From: DASUPK01 sp963743575 | GTDB taxonomy: Bacteria > Actinomycetota > Thermoleophilia > Solirubrobacterales > 70-9 | Length of the DNA: 64,000 nucleotides | Assembly (NCBI GenBank): GCA_963743575.1 | Contig: CAVUQC010000007.1 | Location: forward strand, 248,001 to 312,000 | Direction: 5' to 3' | Shown: piece after piece, positions 9,644 to 18,195 of the stretch | Position numbering within the stretch: the stretch's first letter is position 1 | How the letters are laid out: every line of letters starts with the position of its first letter | Translations under genes and position numbers: made by a program | The notes under the pieces: model-generated | The model's database searches: none | What the model was told of the DNA's origin: nothing | The model's input: only the letters and a program-made list of their open reading frames with translations

Positions 9644-9882
9644 GCGAGGCGGAGAGACCCGACCGACTGGCCAGGCAGGTGACCGTGGAGGACATCCGGG
9701 CCCTCGCCGGGCCCTCCACCCCCCACTTCGCCCTCCAGGTCCGGAACCGGATCCGGAACCTGATCGAGGGGTTGCCCGAGGACGACCCGGTGCGCCGGGA
9801 GGGCGAGGTCCAGATCGCCCGTCTCGAGGAGCTCGCTCAGCACAGCGGCGACCCGCGCGGCGGCACCGGGGTAGCTCACTGA
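9640..9882 (+). CDS. Small conserved-looking hypothetical protein
   Basis: An 80-residue, highly charged soluble protein (PHFALQVRNRIRNLIEGLPE) with no membrane segment or metal motif. I do not recognise the family. It is coupled at both ends: its GTG overlaps the upstream stop, and its TGA overlaps the ATG of the metallo-hydrolase. This strongly supports that it is translated. Its position between a surface protein and a hydrolase gives no clear role. Confidence 0.65.
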   Translation: MSEAERPDRLARQVTVEDIRALAGPSTPHFALQVRNRIRNLIEGLPEDDPVRREGEVQIARLEELAQHSGDPRGGTGVAH

Positions 9883-10556
9883 TGAAGGAGCTGGCCGACG
9901 GCGTCTGGCACATCAAGTGCCTGCCCGGGCTGCCCTGGGCGGTGAACGCCTATCTCGCCGGCGACGTCCTGATCGACGCCGGCTGCAGGCAGTCGAGCGG
10001 CCGGATCCTCAAGCAGCTCGATGGACATGACGTGAAGGCCCACGCGCTGACCCACGCGCATCCCGACCACCAGGGCGCCAGCGATGCCGTCTGCGAGAAG
10101 CTCGGGCTCCCCTTATGGTGCCCAGAGCTCGACGTCCCCGCGGCCGAGGATCCGAAGGTGATCGACGAGCGCCAGCCCGACAAGTTCATGGCCCACTTCT
10201 TCTGGCGGATCTTCCACGGGCCGGGACACAAGGTCGACAAGACGATCGGCGAGGGCGACCAGGTCGCCGGGTTCGAGGTCCTCGACGTGCCGGGACACTC
10301 GGCGGGACACGTGGCGTTCTGGCGGGAGCCCGACAGGGTGCTGATCCTCGGCGACGTGCTGGCGAACATGGATCAGTACACGGGGATCCCCGGCCTGAAC
10401 GAACCGAAGCCGGCGCTGACGCCGGACCCGGTGCGGAACCGCGAGTCCGCGCGCAGACTGGCGGACCTGGAGCCGGAGCTGGTCTGCTTCGGCCACGGCG
10501 CGCCCCTCCGGGATCCGCGGAAGCTCACGGCATTCGTCGACGGTCTAGGCGACTAA
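9882..10556 (+). CDS. Metallo-beta-lactamase-fold hydrolase
   Basis: Probable binuclear zinc hydrolase of 224 residues in the glyoxalase II/MBL superfamily. THAHPDHQG is the HxHxDH metal motif. The third metal histidine is in VPGHSAGHVAF, the bridging aspartate in ILGDVLANMD, and the last histidine in CFGHGAPLRD. The ATG at 9882 overlaps the preceding stop as TGATG. The longer open frame upstream is a shadow of the previous two genes. The substrate cannot be told from the sequence. The convergent stop overlaps the next gene by four bases. Confidence 0.88.
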   Translation: MKELADGVWHIKCLPGLPWAVNAYLAGDVLIDAGCRQSSGRILKQLDGHDVKAHALTHAHPDHQGASDAVCEKLGLPLWCPELDVPAAEDPKVIDERQPDKFMAHFFWRIFHGPGHKVDKTIGEGDQVAGFEVLDVPGHSAGHVAFWREPDRVLILGDVLANMDQYTGIPGLNEPKPALTPDPVRNRESARRLADLEPELVCFGHGAPLRDPRKLTAFVDGLGD

Positions 10557-11593
10557 CTCGCGGCGTCTGACGCTGGCCCGAAGGCCTCGATGATCTTCGA
10601 CTGATACTCGCCGATCTGCTCTGGCGGGATGAAGTAGGTCGCAGGGGTGAGGAAGACGCCGTCGCCGCGCTCCGCGACCTCGGCGATCCGCTCGCGGACC
10701 TTGTCGAGCGGCCCGGCGGCGCTGAAGGTCTCCACCATCTCGTCCGGGATCTGCTCGGGGACGGCGGCGAGGTCCCCCTTCCGGAACGCGTCGCCGGCCG
10801 CCTCAGCGACATCGGCGAAGCCGTTCATCTCCCAGAGCGGCTTGTAGGTGCGCACGGTCGAGTAGAAAGCGATCGTCCGGCGGGCCGCGTCCAGGGCACG
10901 GGCCTCGTCGTCGTCGATCACCGTCGTGATGGTGGGGATGAAGTCGAGATCCGAGCGCTGTCGTCCGGAACGCTGGAGCCCGGCCTCGAAGCTCGGGATC
11001 ACGACCTCGTCGAGCCAGCGCACCGGGCACATCGGGTGGCCGATCAGCCCGTCGGCGACGTCGCCGGCCATCCGGCACATCCCCTCCTGCATCGCGGCCG
11101 CGTAGATCGGCACCCGCTCGCGGACGGGTTTGTGCGGCCGGACCCAGCCCTTGATGTCGATGTCCATGTACTCGCCCTCGTAGCGGATCGGCTCGCCGCT
11201 GGAGGCCTTCTCCATGATCAGCCGAGTCGCCTCGATCGCCTCCCGCAGGTGGGGGGCCGGCTTCCCGTAATCGACCGAGTGCCAGGTCTCGTTGAGCCGC
11301 TTCACCCCCGCACCGAGCCCCAGCCGGAACCGGCCGCCCGACATCTCGTCGATGTCGAGAGCGCTGACGGCGAGGATGAACGCGCTGCGGGTGAACGCCC
11401 AGGAGATGCCGGTGCCGATGCCGACCTTCTCCGTCTTGGCTGCGAGCCAGGTGGCCTGGGTCACGGAGCTTCGGAAGAGCTCCGGCGTCCAGACGCAGTC
11501 GATGCCGGCGGCCTCGGCCGTGCTCGCCTGCACGGCGAGATCCCCGGGCGTGTCGCCGATCGCGGCGATCGAGATTCGGTCGAGAGCGGCCAT
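10553..11593 (-). CDS. LLM-class (luciferase-like) oxidoreductase
   Basis: A TIM-barrel oxidoreductase of the bacterial luciferase-like family, in actinobacteria usually F420-dependent. Family features are WTPELFRSSVTQATWLA, the GIGTGISWAFTRSAF strand-helix and GGRFRLGLGAGVKRLNE (residues about 95-115). The cofactor (F420 or FMN) is inferred from taxonomic context and is not visible as a diagnostic motif. I use ATG 11593 (MAALDRISIAAIG), just downstream of the glycosylase stop. The frame extends to 11791, but that part overlaps the glycosylase gene. Confidence 0.88.
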   Translation of the reverse strand: MAALDRISIAAIGDTPGDLAVQASTAEAAGIDCVWTPELFRSSVTQATWLAAKTEKVGIGTGISWAFTRSAFILAVSALDIDEMSGGRFRLGLGAGVKRLNETWHSVDYGKPAPHLREAIEATRLIMEKASSGEPIRYEGEYMDIDIKGWVRPHKPVRERVPIYAAAMQEGMCRMAGDVADGLIGHPMCPVRWLDEVVIPSFEAGLQRSGRQRSDLDFIPTITTVIDDDEARALDAARRTIAFYSTVRTYKPLWEMNGFADVAEAAGDAFRKGDLAAVPEQIPDEMVETFSAAGPLDKVRERIAEVAERGDGVFLTPATYFIPPEQIGEYQSKIIEAFGPASDAAS

Positions 11594-11606
11594 AGGGGGC
11601 GCCAGC

Positions 11607-12287
11607 CTACTTCGGCGCTTCCTCAACAGGCGTGTTGTCGAGGGAGCGCCAGAGATAGAGACAGGCGAGGGTGCGGCGCGGGCGCCACTCGTCCGAGATT
11701 CGCTCCATGTCGTCCGGTCCCGGGAGATCGTCGAGCCCGTAGGCGATTTGGATCGCCCGCCGGATGCCGAGGTCGCCGGCGGAAACGACATCCTCGCGGC
11801 CGAGGTGGAACATCAAGAACATCTCGGCCGTCCACCGGCCCACACCCTTCACCTCGATCAGGTCCGCGATCACGTCCTCGTCCGGAAAATCCTTGATCCG
11901 GTCGAAATCGAGTCGGCCGTCCTTGACTCGCTGCGCGAGATCTCGAAGGAACTCGACCTTCGCGTTGGAGAGGCCCGCCTTGCGCAGTGTCGGCTTCCTC
12001 TTGCGAAGCAGGGCTTCCGGAGTCGGCATCTGACCGCCGAACTGGGCGAGCAGCTTCCCCCAGATCGAGCGCGCGGCCTTTGTCGAGAGCTGCTGTCCGA
12101 CGATGGCCCGGGCGACCGCCTCGAACGGATCGGGCCTCGAGCCGCGGCGGTCGATTTCCGGGTCCAGGGGCCCGCGCTCCTCCATCACTCCCTTGAGCAC
12201 CTTGTCCGCCCGCATCAGGACGCGGTCGTCGGCGCTCCACTTCAGCGCGGGTTTGCGGGCATGCGCACCCGCGGGCCTTGAGGCCAT
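11607..12287 (-). CDS. DNA-3-methyladenine glycosylase II-like (HhH-GPD)
   Basis: Base-excision-repair glycosylase that would remove alkylated purines. It belongs to the HhH-GPD superfamily. The helix-hairpin-helix is LIEVKGVGRWTAEMFLMF (about residues 146-163), followed by the catalytic aspartate in SAGDLGIRRA. IVGQQLSTKAA is the typical early AlkA motif. There is no C-terminal iron-sulfur cysteine cluster, which argues against Nth/MutY and for an AlkA-type enzyme. At 226 residues it is a short version without the N-terminal TBP-like domain. It is followed 13 bases later by the LLM oxidoreductase. Confidence 0.9.
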   Translation of the reverse strand: MASRPAGAHARKPALKWSADDRVLMRADKVLKGVMEERGPLDPEIDRRGSRPDPFEAVARAIVGQQLSTKAARSIWGKLLAQFGGQMPTPEALLRKRKPTLRKAGLSNAKVEFLRDLAQRVKDGRLDFDRIKDFPDEDVIADLIEVKGVGRWTAEMFLMFHLGREDVVSAGDLGIRRAIQIAYGLDDLPGPDDMERISDEWRPRRTLACLYLWRSLDNTPVEEAPK

Positions 12288-12324
12288 CAGACCCTCAACG
12301 CCCGCGGGCGGCCCAACTGTGAGG

Positions 12325-13512
<1,188 letters not shown>

Positions 13513-13576
13513 CTCGGGCCTCCTAAAGTCGGTTTCTTCAAGCAACCAAGTCCTGCCTTAGAGAGCATACAACGAT

Positions 13577-13590
13577 TGACTGGCGAGTCA
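13577..13590. promoter_or_regulatory. Operator-like element upstream of the thiolase
   Basis: TGACT-GGCG-AGTCA has 5-base palindromic arms. Together with flanks it forms a 22-base element (13574-13595) identical to 8144-8165 except at two central positions. It overlaps the last codons of the adjacent SnoaL-like gene and lies about 65 bases before the thiolase start. Confidence 0.6.
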
Positions 13591-13992
13591 GCCAGCACCC
13601 CCTTCCGCCGCCTCCACCGCCCGTTCCCGGTCGAAGAACGCCGCCATCCGGGTGGCCCGGTCGCCGCTGTCGAACCAGAAGACGACGTCGAAGTCACTCA
13701 CCGGGATCTCACCTCCTCCCTGCGGAGCCGCCAGGTGCCAGCGCGACTCCACCCGCACGGTCCGGCCCTGTTCGACGATCCTCAGCACTTCGAGGCGGTT
13801 GTCCCGCCAGGTTTCCACCCACCCGCGCATCCAGCGACGCATCTCATCGCCGCGGTAGGTGCCGGCGTCGGGAAAGCTCGGGTCGGGCGTGAACTCGAAC
13901 TCCGCCGGGACCTCGTCGAGGAACGCCTCGATGTCACCCGAATTCCAGGTCTCGACCTGATCGAGCACCCACTGGACTCGCCCGGTGGCCAC
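13588..13992 (-). CDS. SnoaL/NTF2-like protein
   Basis: A soluble protein of 134 residues with the NTF2-like cone pattern: an N-terminal helix (VQWVLDQVETWNSGDIEAFL), then PDPSFPDAGTYRGDEMRRWM, and C-terminal strands (VRVESRWHLAAPQ, SDFDVVFWFDSGD). Members include polyketide cyclases, isomerases and many of unknown function; no catalytic residues are diagnostic here. It is on the same strand upstream of the thiolase, and its stop overlaps the putative operator. Confidence 0.75.
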   Translation of the reverse strand: MATGRVQWVLDQVETWNSGDIEAFLDEVPAEFEFTPDPSFPDAGTYRGDEMRRWMRGWVETWRDNRLEVLRIVEQGRTVRVESRWHLAAPQGGGEIPVSDFDVVFWFDSGDRATRMAAFFDRERAVEAAEGGAG

Positions 13993-14007
13993 CCCTCGAA
14001 TGTACGA

Positions 14008-14502
14008 CTACTTGACGGTGATCGTCCCGTACATCCCCTGCGCGTAATGACCGGGGATGTTGCAGATCATCACGTATGTGCCGGGGGTGAGCTTGAAGTC
14101 GGTGCTCTTCGTCTGGCCGGGGGCGACGTTCAGGATCTCGCCCTCATCCGTCCCACCGCTCGCCTTGAGAGCGTCCTCGTCGACCTCGGCACCCTTTGTG
14201 GGCAGCGATCCGGCGGACTTGCTCGTCTTGTAGACGACCAGCTCGTGCGCGATCTGCCCTGTGTTGGGCGCGGTGATCGTGAGCGCCCCGGCCTTCACTG
14301 TCGGGCTCGAGGGGGTGAAGGAGTAATCCGACAAGCTCACCGAGAGGTTGTTCGCTGACCCGGTGGCCGAAGCGCTAGTCGATTGAGGCGTCGCGGCGGC
14401 GCTCGTCGGAACGTCGGAGCCCTTGCTCGCGCCACAGCCCGCGATCAGGAGCCCGGCGATGACCGTCACGCCTGCGGCGGGCAGCAAAGTCGTCGGTCTC
14501 AT
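14008..14502 (-). CDS. Cupredoxin-domain lipoprotein
   Basis: Secreted copper-binding lipoprotein of 164 residues. The N-terminus has a lipobox (LLIAGCG) and then a Ser/Thr/Ala-rich linker. A plastocyanin-like domain follows with type-1 copper ligands: the first His in GQIAHELVVY, then Cys, His and Met in MICNIPGHYAQGM. A role in electron transfer or copper handling at the cell surface is inferred. ATG 14502 is chosen because GAGGAAGGA precedes it at good spacing. The open frame reaching 14793 has no lipobox start. Confidence 0.9.
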   Translation of the reverse strand: MRPTTLLPAAGVTVIAGLLIAGCGASKGSDVPTSAAATPQSTSASATGSANNLSVSLSDYSFTPSSPTVKAGALTITAPNTGQIAHELVVYKTSKSAGSLPTKGAEVDEDALKASGGTDEGEILNVAPGQTKSTDFKLTPGTYVMICNIPGHYAQGMYGTITVK

Positions 14503-14559
14503 CTCAGTTCCTTCCTCTCGGACACAGGGCGCGTTCAGCTTCGAGGCTCGACGGCCCCT

Positions 14560-14586
14560 GGGTAACGGTGGGGAACACCGGTACCC
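14560..14586. promoter_or_regulatory. Imperfect inverted repeat in a divergent promoter
   Basis: GGGTAACGGTG and CACCGGTACCC are 11-base arms with one mismatch around a five-base centre. They lie between the cupredoxin lipoprotein and the divergent 3-hydroxyacyl-CoA dehydrogenase, and could be an operator for either. Confidence 0.4.
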
Positions 14587-14643
14587 GACCGTGGAAACCC
14601 ACACCGCCGCGTGGAGCCAGGCGTGCGTGATAGACACCGCTAG

Positions 14644-15471
14644 GTGACAGGCCCGGACACCTACGAGCGACCCGCGATCGCGGGCAGCGGGACCATCGCC
14701 TGCGGCCTCGCCGCCTGCGCCAGCGTCTCCTCGGAGGTCCTCCTGCTGGCCCGCTCCGACGCCTCCGCCTGGAAGGCGGAGGAACAGGCCCATTCTCTTT
14801 CCGCGAAGGTGGACGGCGCCGACGCGAAACGGATCAAGGTCACGACCAAGGTCGCCGACCTCGGTTCATGCGACGTCGTAGTCGAGGCGATCATCGAGGA
14901 GCTCGGGCCGAAGGTCGAGCTCCTCAGCGCAGTCGCTGAGGCGGCGATCGGCGCTGACCTGGCGACCACCACCTCGTCGCTCTCGCTCGATGAGATCGCC
15001 TCCGGGGCGGCCCACCCCGAACGCACCTTCGGGCTTCATCCCTTCAACCCCGTCGCGCGAATGGACCTCGTCGAGCTCTGCATCCCGGAGGCGGCGGGCG
15101 ATGAGATTCGGTCCCGCGCGCGGACCTGGTGCGAGTCGATCGGCAAGACGGTCGTCGAGGTCCCGAACGAGCCCGGCTTCGTCGTCAACCGCCTGCTCTT
15201 CCCCTATCTCTTCGACGCGGTGCGGCTCATGGAGCAGACCGGGATGGCGGCCGAGGACGTCGACCGCTGCATGACCCTCGGCGCCAACTATCCGATGGGG
15301 CCGCTCGCGTTGCTGGACCTGGTCGGGATCGACGTCGCCGTGGCGATCGGCGAGGCGCTCTTCGCCGACAGCGAGGAGCAGCACCATCGCCCGCCCGGCC
15401 GGCTGATGGCCCTGGTCGACCAGGGAAAGCTCGGCCGGAAGTCGGGCGCCGGGTTCTATCCCTACGACTGA
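14644..15471 (+). CDS. 3-hydroxyacyl-CoA dehydrogenase (3-hydroxybutyryl-CoA dehydrogenase type)
   Basis: NAD(P)-dependent oxidation of 3-hydroxyacyl-CoA, or the reverse step in butyryl-CoA or polyhydroxybutyrate metabolism. The Rossmann motif is AIAGSGTIACGLA. The catalytic His is in TFGLHPFNPVARM, and Asn follows in GFVVNRLLFPYLFDA. The C-terminal helical domain ends with GRKSGAGFYPYD, as in paaH/hbd-type enzymes. It starts at GTG 14644; at 275 residues it is the usual single-domain length. It overlaps the convergent peptidase by 10 bases. Confidence 0.92.
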   Translation: MTGPDTYERPAIAGSGTIACGLAACASVSSEVLLLARSDASAWKAEEQAHSLSAKVDGADAKRIKVTTKVADLGSCDVVVEAIIEELGPKVELLSAVAEAAIGADLATTTSSLSLDEIASGAAHPERTFGLHPFNPVARMDLVELCIPEAAGDEIRSRARTWCESIGKTVVEVPNEPGFVVNRLLFPYLFDAVRLMEQTGMAAEDVDRCMTLGANYPMGPLALLDLVGIDVAVAIGEALFADSEEQHHRPPGRLMALVDQGKLGRKSGAGFYPYD

Positions 15472-16397
15472 CCGTTCAGGTCGAGGACCAGCTGGTCGAC
15501 GGTCTCCCCGACCTTTCCGAGCACCGCCGGATCGAGCTTGTCGAGCGTGTCCTGCGTGCCGTTCTTGTACGGGTAGGACCAGTCGATCAGGTCGATCGAG
15601 GGGATGTGCTGTCCGAGGAACGGAATGTGGTCGTCGATGATCGGCGTCTGGGTCGTGTCCGGGAAGAGGTCCTCCGCACCGGCCTCGCCGGCGGCCTTGC
15701 GCAACCGCTCCCAGAGCGCCGGATCTGAGTTGGTCTCACGGGGGATCTGGGCGCCGCGGTTGGCGATGTAGTCGAGCAGGATCATGTCGCCGAGGGGACC
15801 CGGATGAGCGGCGGCGTAGGCGCGAGAGCCACGGAGGGCGCAGTACTGAAAGTCGCGGTCGTGACAGCCCGGCGGAGCCTCCTCGCCGTCGAAAAGGACG
15901 AATCGGATCTCGCGGTGATCGGCCGGGAGATCGGCGCGCAGGTTGCGAGCGATCTCGACGAGGGCGGCCGTTCCGGCGGCGCTGTCGTTGGCCCCCACGA
16001 AGCCCTTCGGCCGGTATTGCGTGTCGTAGTGGGCCCCGATCAGGATCGCCGGTTCGCGCCCCGGGAGGACGCCGACGATGTTCCGCAGGCCCTGCTGCGG
16101 CCCGGTGCTCGGGAAGGGCTCGAGGGTCCCACCGGGGAGCATCTGCCGCAGCTGATCCGCGAGGTGGCGCAGCTGCGGCGATCCGGCCGGCCGCGGCCCC
16201 ACATCCACCTGCTTGCGGACGAGCGCCATCGCGCGAGCGGCATCGAAGCGGTCCGGCTGGACGGAGTCGTCCGACGATCCTCCGCAGCCGGCGAGCGCGA
16301 CGCCCGCCAGCACGAGGGCGGCGAGGCTAAGCGGCCTGCTTGCCCTTGCGCTTGACGCGTGACTTCGTCGAGATCTTCGGAACCGCTGGCTCGTCAT
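15462..16397 (-). CDS. M28-family metallopeptidase lipoprotein
   Basis: Probable secreted lipid-anchored zinc aminopeptidase or glutaminyl-cyclase-like enzyme. An Arg-rich n-region and a lipobox (LAGVALAGCGG) are followed by an M28 domain. Zinc ligands are GAHYDTQ (His), VGANDSAAG (Asp) and FDGEEAPP (Glu pair). The usual final WHTxxDT histidine appears as KNGTQDTLDKL, with Asn at the His position. The start overlaps the upstream small gene by 71 bases, but no later start keeps the signal peptide. Confidence 0.85.
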   Translation of the reverse strand: MTSQRFRRSRRSHASSARASRPLSLAALVLAGVALAGCGGSSDDSVQPDRFDAARAMALVRKQVDVGPRPAGSPQLRHLADQLRQMLPGGTLEPFPSTGPQQGLRNIVGVLPGREPAILIGAHYDTQYRPKGFVGANDSAAGTAALVEIARNLRADLPADHREIRFVLFDGEEAPPGCHDRDFQYCALRGSRAYAAAHPGPLGDMILLDYIANRGAQIPRETNSDPALWERLRKAAGEAGAEDLFPDTTQTPIIDDHIPFLGQHIPSIDLIDWSYPYKNGTQDTLDKLDPAVLGKVGETVDQLVLDLNGQS

Positions 16398-16620
16398 GAC
16401 GGCCGGAACGATCCCAGATCACATCGGCCTCCGAGACGCCCTGCTTGCTCGCCTCCGCCTCCACCTCGCCCCAGGGAAGCTGGGCTTCGGGGAGGTCATC
16501 CCATCGGGCCAGGTCGAGAGCCTCCAATGCGCCCTCCAGTGCCGGCCCCCGGTGCTCTTCGGAGCGGAGCACCGCCCTGACCACCTCAAGCTGCTTGTCG
16601 CTGAACCGGACGACCCACAT
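16327..16620 (-). CDS. Small hypothetical protein
   Basis: A 97-residue soluble protein beginning MWVVRFSDKQLEVVRAVLR and ending in a very basic tail (KSRVKRKGKQ), which could bind nucleic acid. I do not recognise a family. ATG 16620 has a near-ideal AGGAGG four bases upstream, so translation is likely. Its 3' end overlaps the M28 peptidase gene. Confidence 0.6.
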   Translation of the reverse strand: MWVVRFSDKQLEVVRAVLRSEEHRGPALEGALEALDLARWDDLPEAQLPWGEVEAEASKQGVSEADVIWDRSGRHDEPAVPKISTKSRVKRKGKQAA

Positions 16621-16702
16621 AGAGCCTCCTAAGTGACCCTTGGATTGCCGTGAAGCTAGAGCCGTAAACGGACGGAAGGCAAAAACTCCTGCAACGTGGG
16701 AC

Positions 16703-17995
16703 TTACGTGGATCGAGGATGAATCCGAACCGCTTCGATCCGGTTCTCCCGCACCGATTCGACCCGGATCTCGAATCCGTCGGCCGCGATCAGATCCCCGC
16801 GTTTCGGGAGCCTGCCAAGCTCGCCGAAGACGTAGCCGCCGATCGAGTTGTAGGCATCCGTGTCGACCGGGAGCTCGATCCCGCGATCCGATAGATCGCC
16901 GAGCGAGACGTGCCCCCTGACGTACCAGTCGCCGTTCGCGAGCTGGCGCAGCGAGCCGGCGAGCGGATCGGTCTCGTCCTCGATCTCGCCGACCACCTCC
17001 TCGAGGATGTCCTCGACGGTGACGATGCCGACGGTCCGTCCGTACTCGTCCACGACGACGCCCATCGACGATCTCTGCCTTTGCAGCTCGGTGAGCAGGT
17101 CGTCGAGCGGCTTAGTCTCCGGGACGATCAGGGCGTCTCTCACGGCCGACTCGATCTTCGCCTCGGGCCCCTCATTCAGCATCAGCCGCACCAGCCGCAG
17201 CGCGTGGACGATCCCGCGGACCCGGTCAGCGTTGCCGTCCTCGACCACCACCAGGCGGTTATGCCCCGACGAGATGCACAGGTTGAGCGCGTCGGCGACG
17301 TTGGAGGAGTAGTCGACGGTGACGACGGCGGGTATCGGGGTCATCACCTCCCGCGCCTCCTGCTCGTGCAGGTGGAAGACGCCGCGCAGCATCACCGCCT
17401 CTCCCGGATCGAGCTTGCCGCGGACGGCGGATTGCGAGATCAGCATCTGGAGGTCCTCCGAGGTGGGCTGCTGCTCGTCGAGTTGTCCGGGCTTCACGCC
17501 GAAGAGCCGGGCGACGCCGTTCGACATCCACGTGAGCGCGACCGTGAACGGCGCGCTGAATCGGCGAAACAAGCGCAGAGGCGCCGACAGCCTGCGGGCC
17601 GTGTCCTCCGGCCGCGAGATTGCGAACAGCTTCGGCGCCTGCTCGCCGACGGTCACGTGGAGCGCGGTGACGATCGTGTAGGCGATCGCCACCGAGATCG
17701 CCACGGCGACGCCGTGCGAGAGGCTTCCGAAGATCGGCTCGATCAGCTTCGCGACCGCGGGCTCGCCGAGGAAGCCGATCCCGATCGAGGCCATCGTGAT
17801 CCCGAGTTGGCAGGCGGACAGGTACTCGTCGATTCGATCGAGCTCTTCCAGGACGGAGCTTGCGCCACGGGACCCCTCGGCGGCGAGTTGCTCGAGCTTC
17901 GAGCGACGGGAGCGAACTAACGCGAACTCCGCGGCCACGAAGACGCCGTTGATCGCAATCAACAGGAACAGCAGTACGAGGAGAATGGCGCTCAT
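16703..17995 (-). CDS. CNNM/CorC-type membrane protein (DUF21-CBS-CorC domains)
   Basis: Often annotated as hemolysin C; members are proposed Mg2+/Co2+ transport or efflux proteins. The DUF21 transmembrane domain occupies about residues 1-190 (LLVLLFLLIAINGVFVAAEF at the start and several later hydrophobic helices). It is followed by two CBS motifs (MTPIPAVVTVDYSSNVADAL, VVVDEYGRTVGIVTVEDILE) and a C-terminal CorC/HlyC domain. The length of 430 is typical. Two perfect GC-rich hairpins lie just before the start codon and could affect its expression. Confidence 0.92.
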   Translation of the reverse strand: MSAILLVLLFLLIAINGVFVAAEFALVRSRRSKLEQLAAEGSRGASSVLEELDRIDEYLSACQLGITMASIGIGFLGEPAVAKLIEPIFGSLSHGVAVAISVAIAYTIVTALHVTVGEQAPKLFAISRPEDTARRLSAPLRLFRRFSAPFTVALTWMSNGVARLFGVKPGQLDEQQPTSEDLQMLISQSAVRGKLDPGEAVMLRGVFHLHEQEAREVMTPIPAVVTVDYSSNVADALNLCISSGHNRLVVVEDGNADRVRGIVHALRLVRLMLNEGPEAKIESAVRDALIVPETKPLDDLLTELQRQRSSMGVVVDEYGRTVGIVTVEDILEEVVGEIEDETDPLAGSLRQLANGDWYVRGHVSLGDLSDRGIELPVDTDAYNSIGGYVFGELGRLPKRGDLIAADGFEIRVESVRENRIEAVRIHPRST

Positions 17996-18002
17996 CGTCG
18001 CC

Positions 18003-18021
18003 GCGCGGACTCAGTCCGCGC
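18003..18021 (-). promoter_or_regulatory. Hairpin/palindrome eight bases before the CNNM start
   Basis: GCGCGGACT-C-AGTCCGCGC is a 19-base perfect palindrome, drawn as RNA with an eight-base stem and three-base loop. It ends seven bases from the ATG, where a ribosome-binding site would normally be. Confidence 0.5.
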
Positions 18022-18036
18022 TCGGAAGGCCGTGCT

Positions 18037-18054
18037 CGCGCCCCGATGGGCGCG
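18037..18054 (-). terminator. Second GC hairpin between the GMC operon and CNNM gene
   Basis: CGCGCCC-CGAT-GGGCGCG is a perfect seven-base stem with a four-base loop, 15 bases from the previous palindrome. It may end transcription of the GMC operon. No T-run follows, so the terminator reading is tentative. Confidence 0.35.
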
Positions 18055-18195
18055 CGTACTTCGAGGGAGGTCGTCGTCGGTCACTGGCGACGGCCGAAGG
18101 CTACCGGACGCGATGACGGTGTTTCCGGTGCCCCCTGCGCCGCCGCTTCTTTCGCCTGTGGTGGCGGGCGGCAACGCCCCCGGCGGGCGGCGGCG

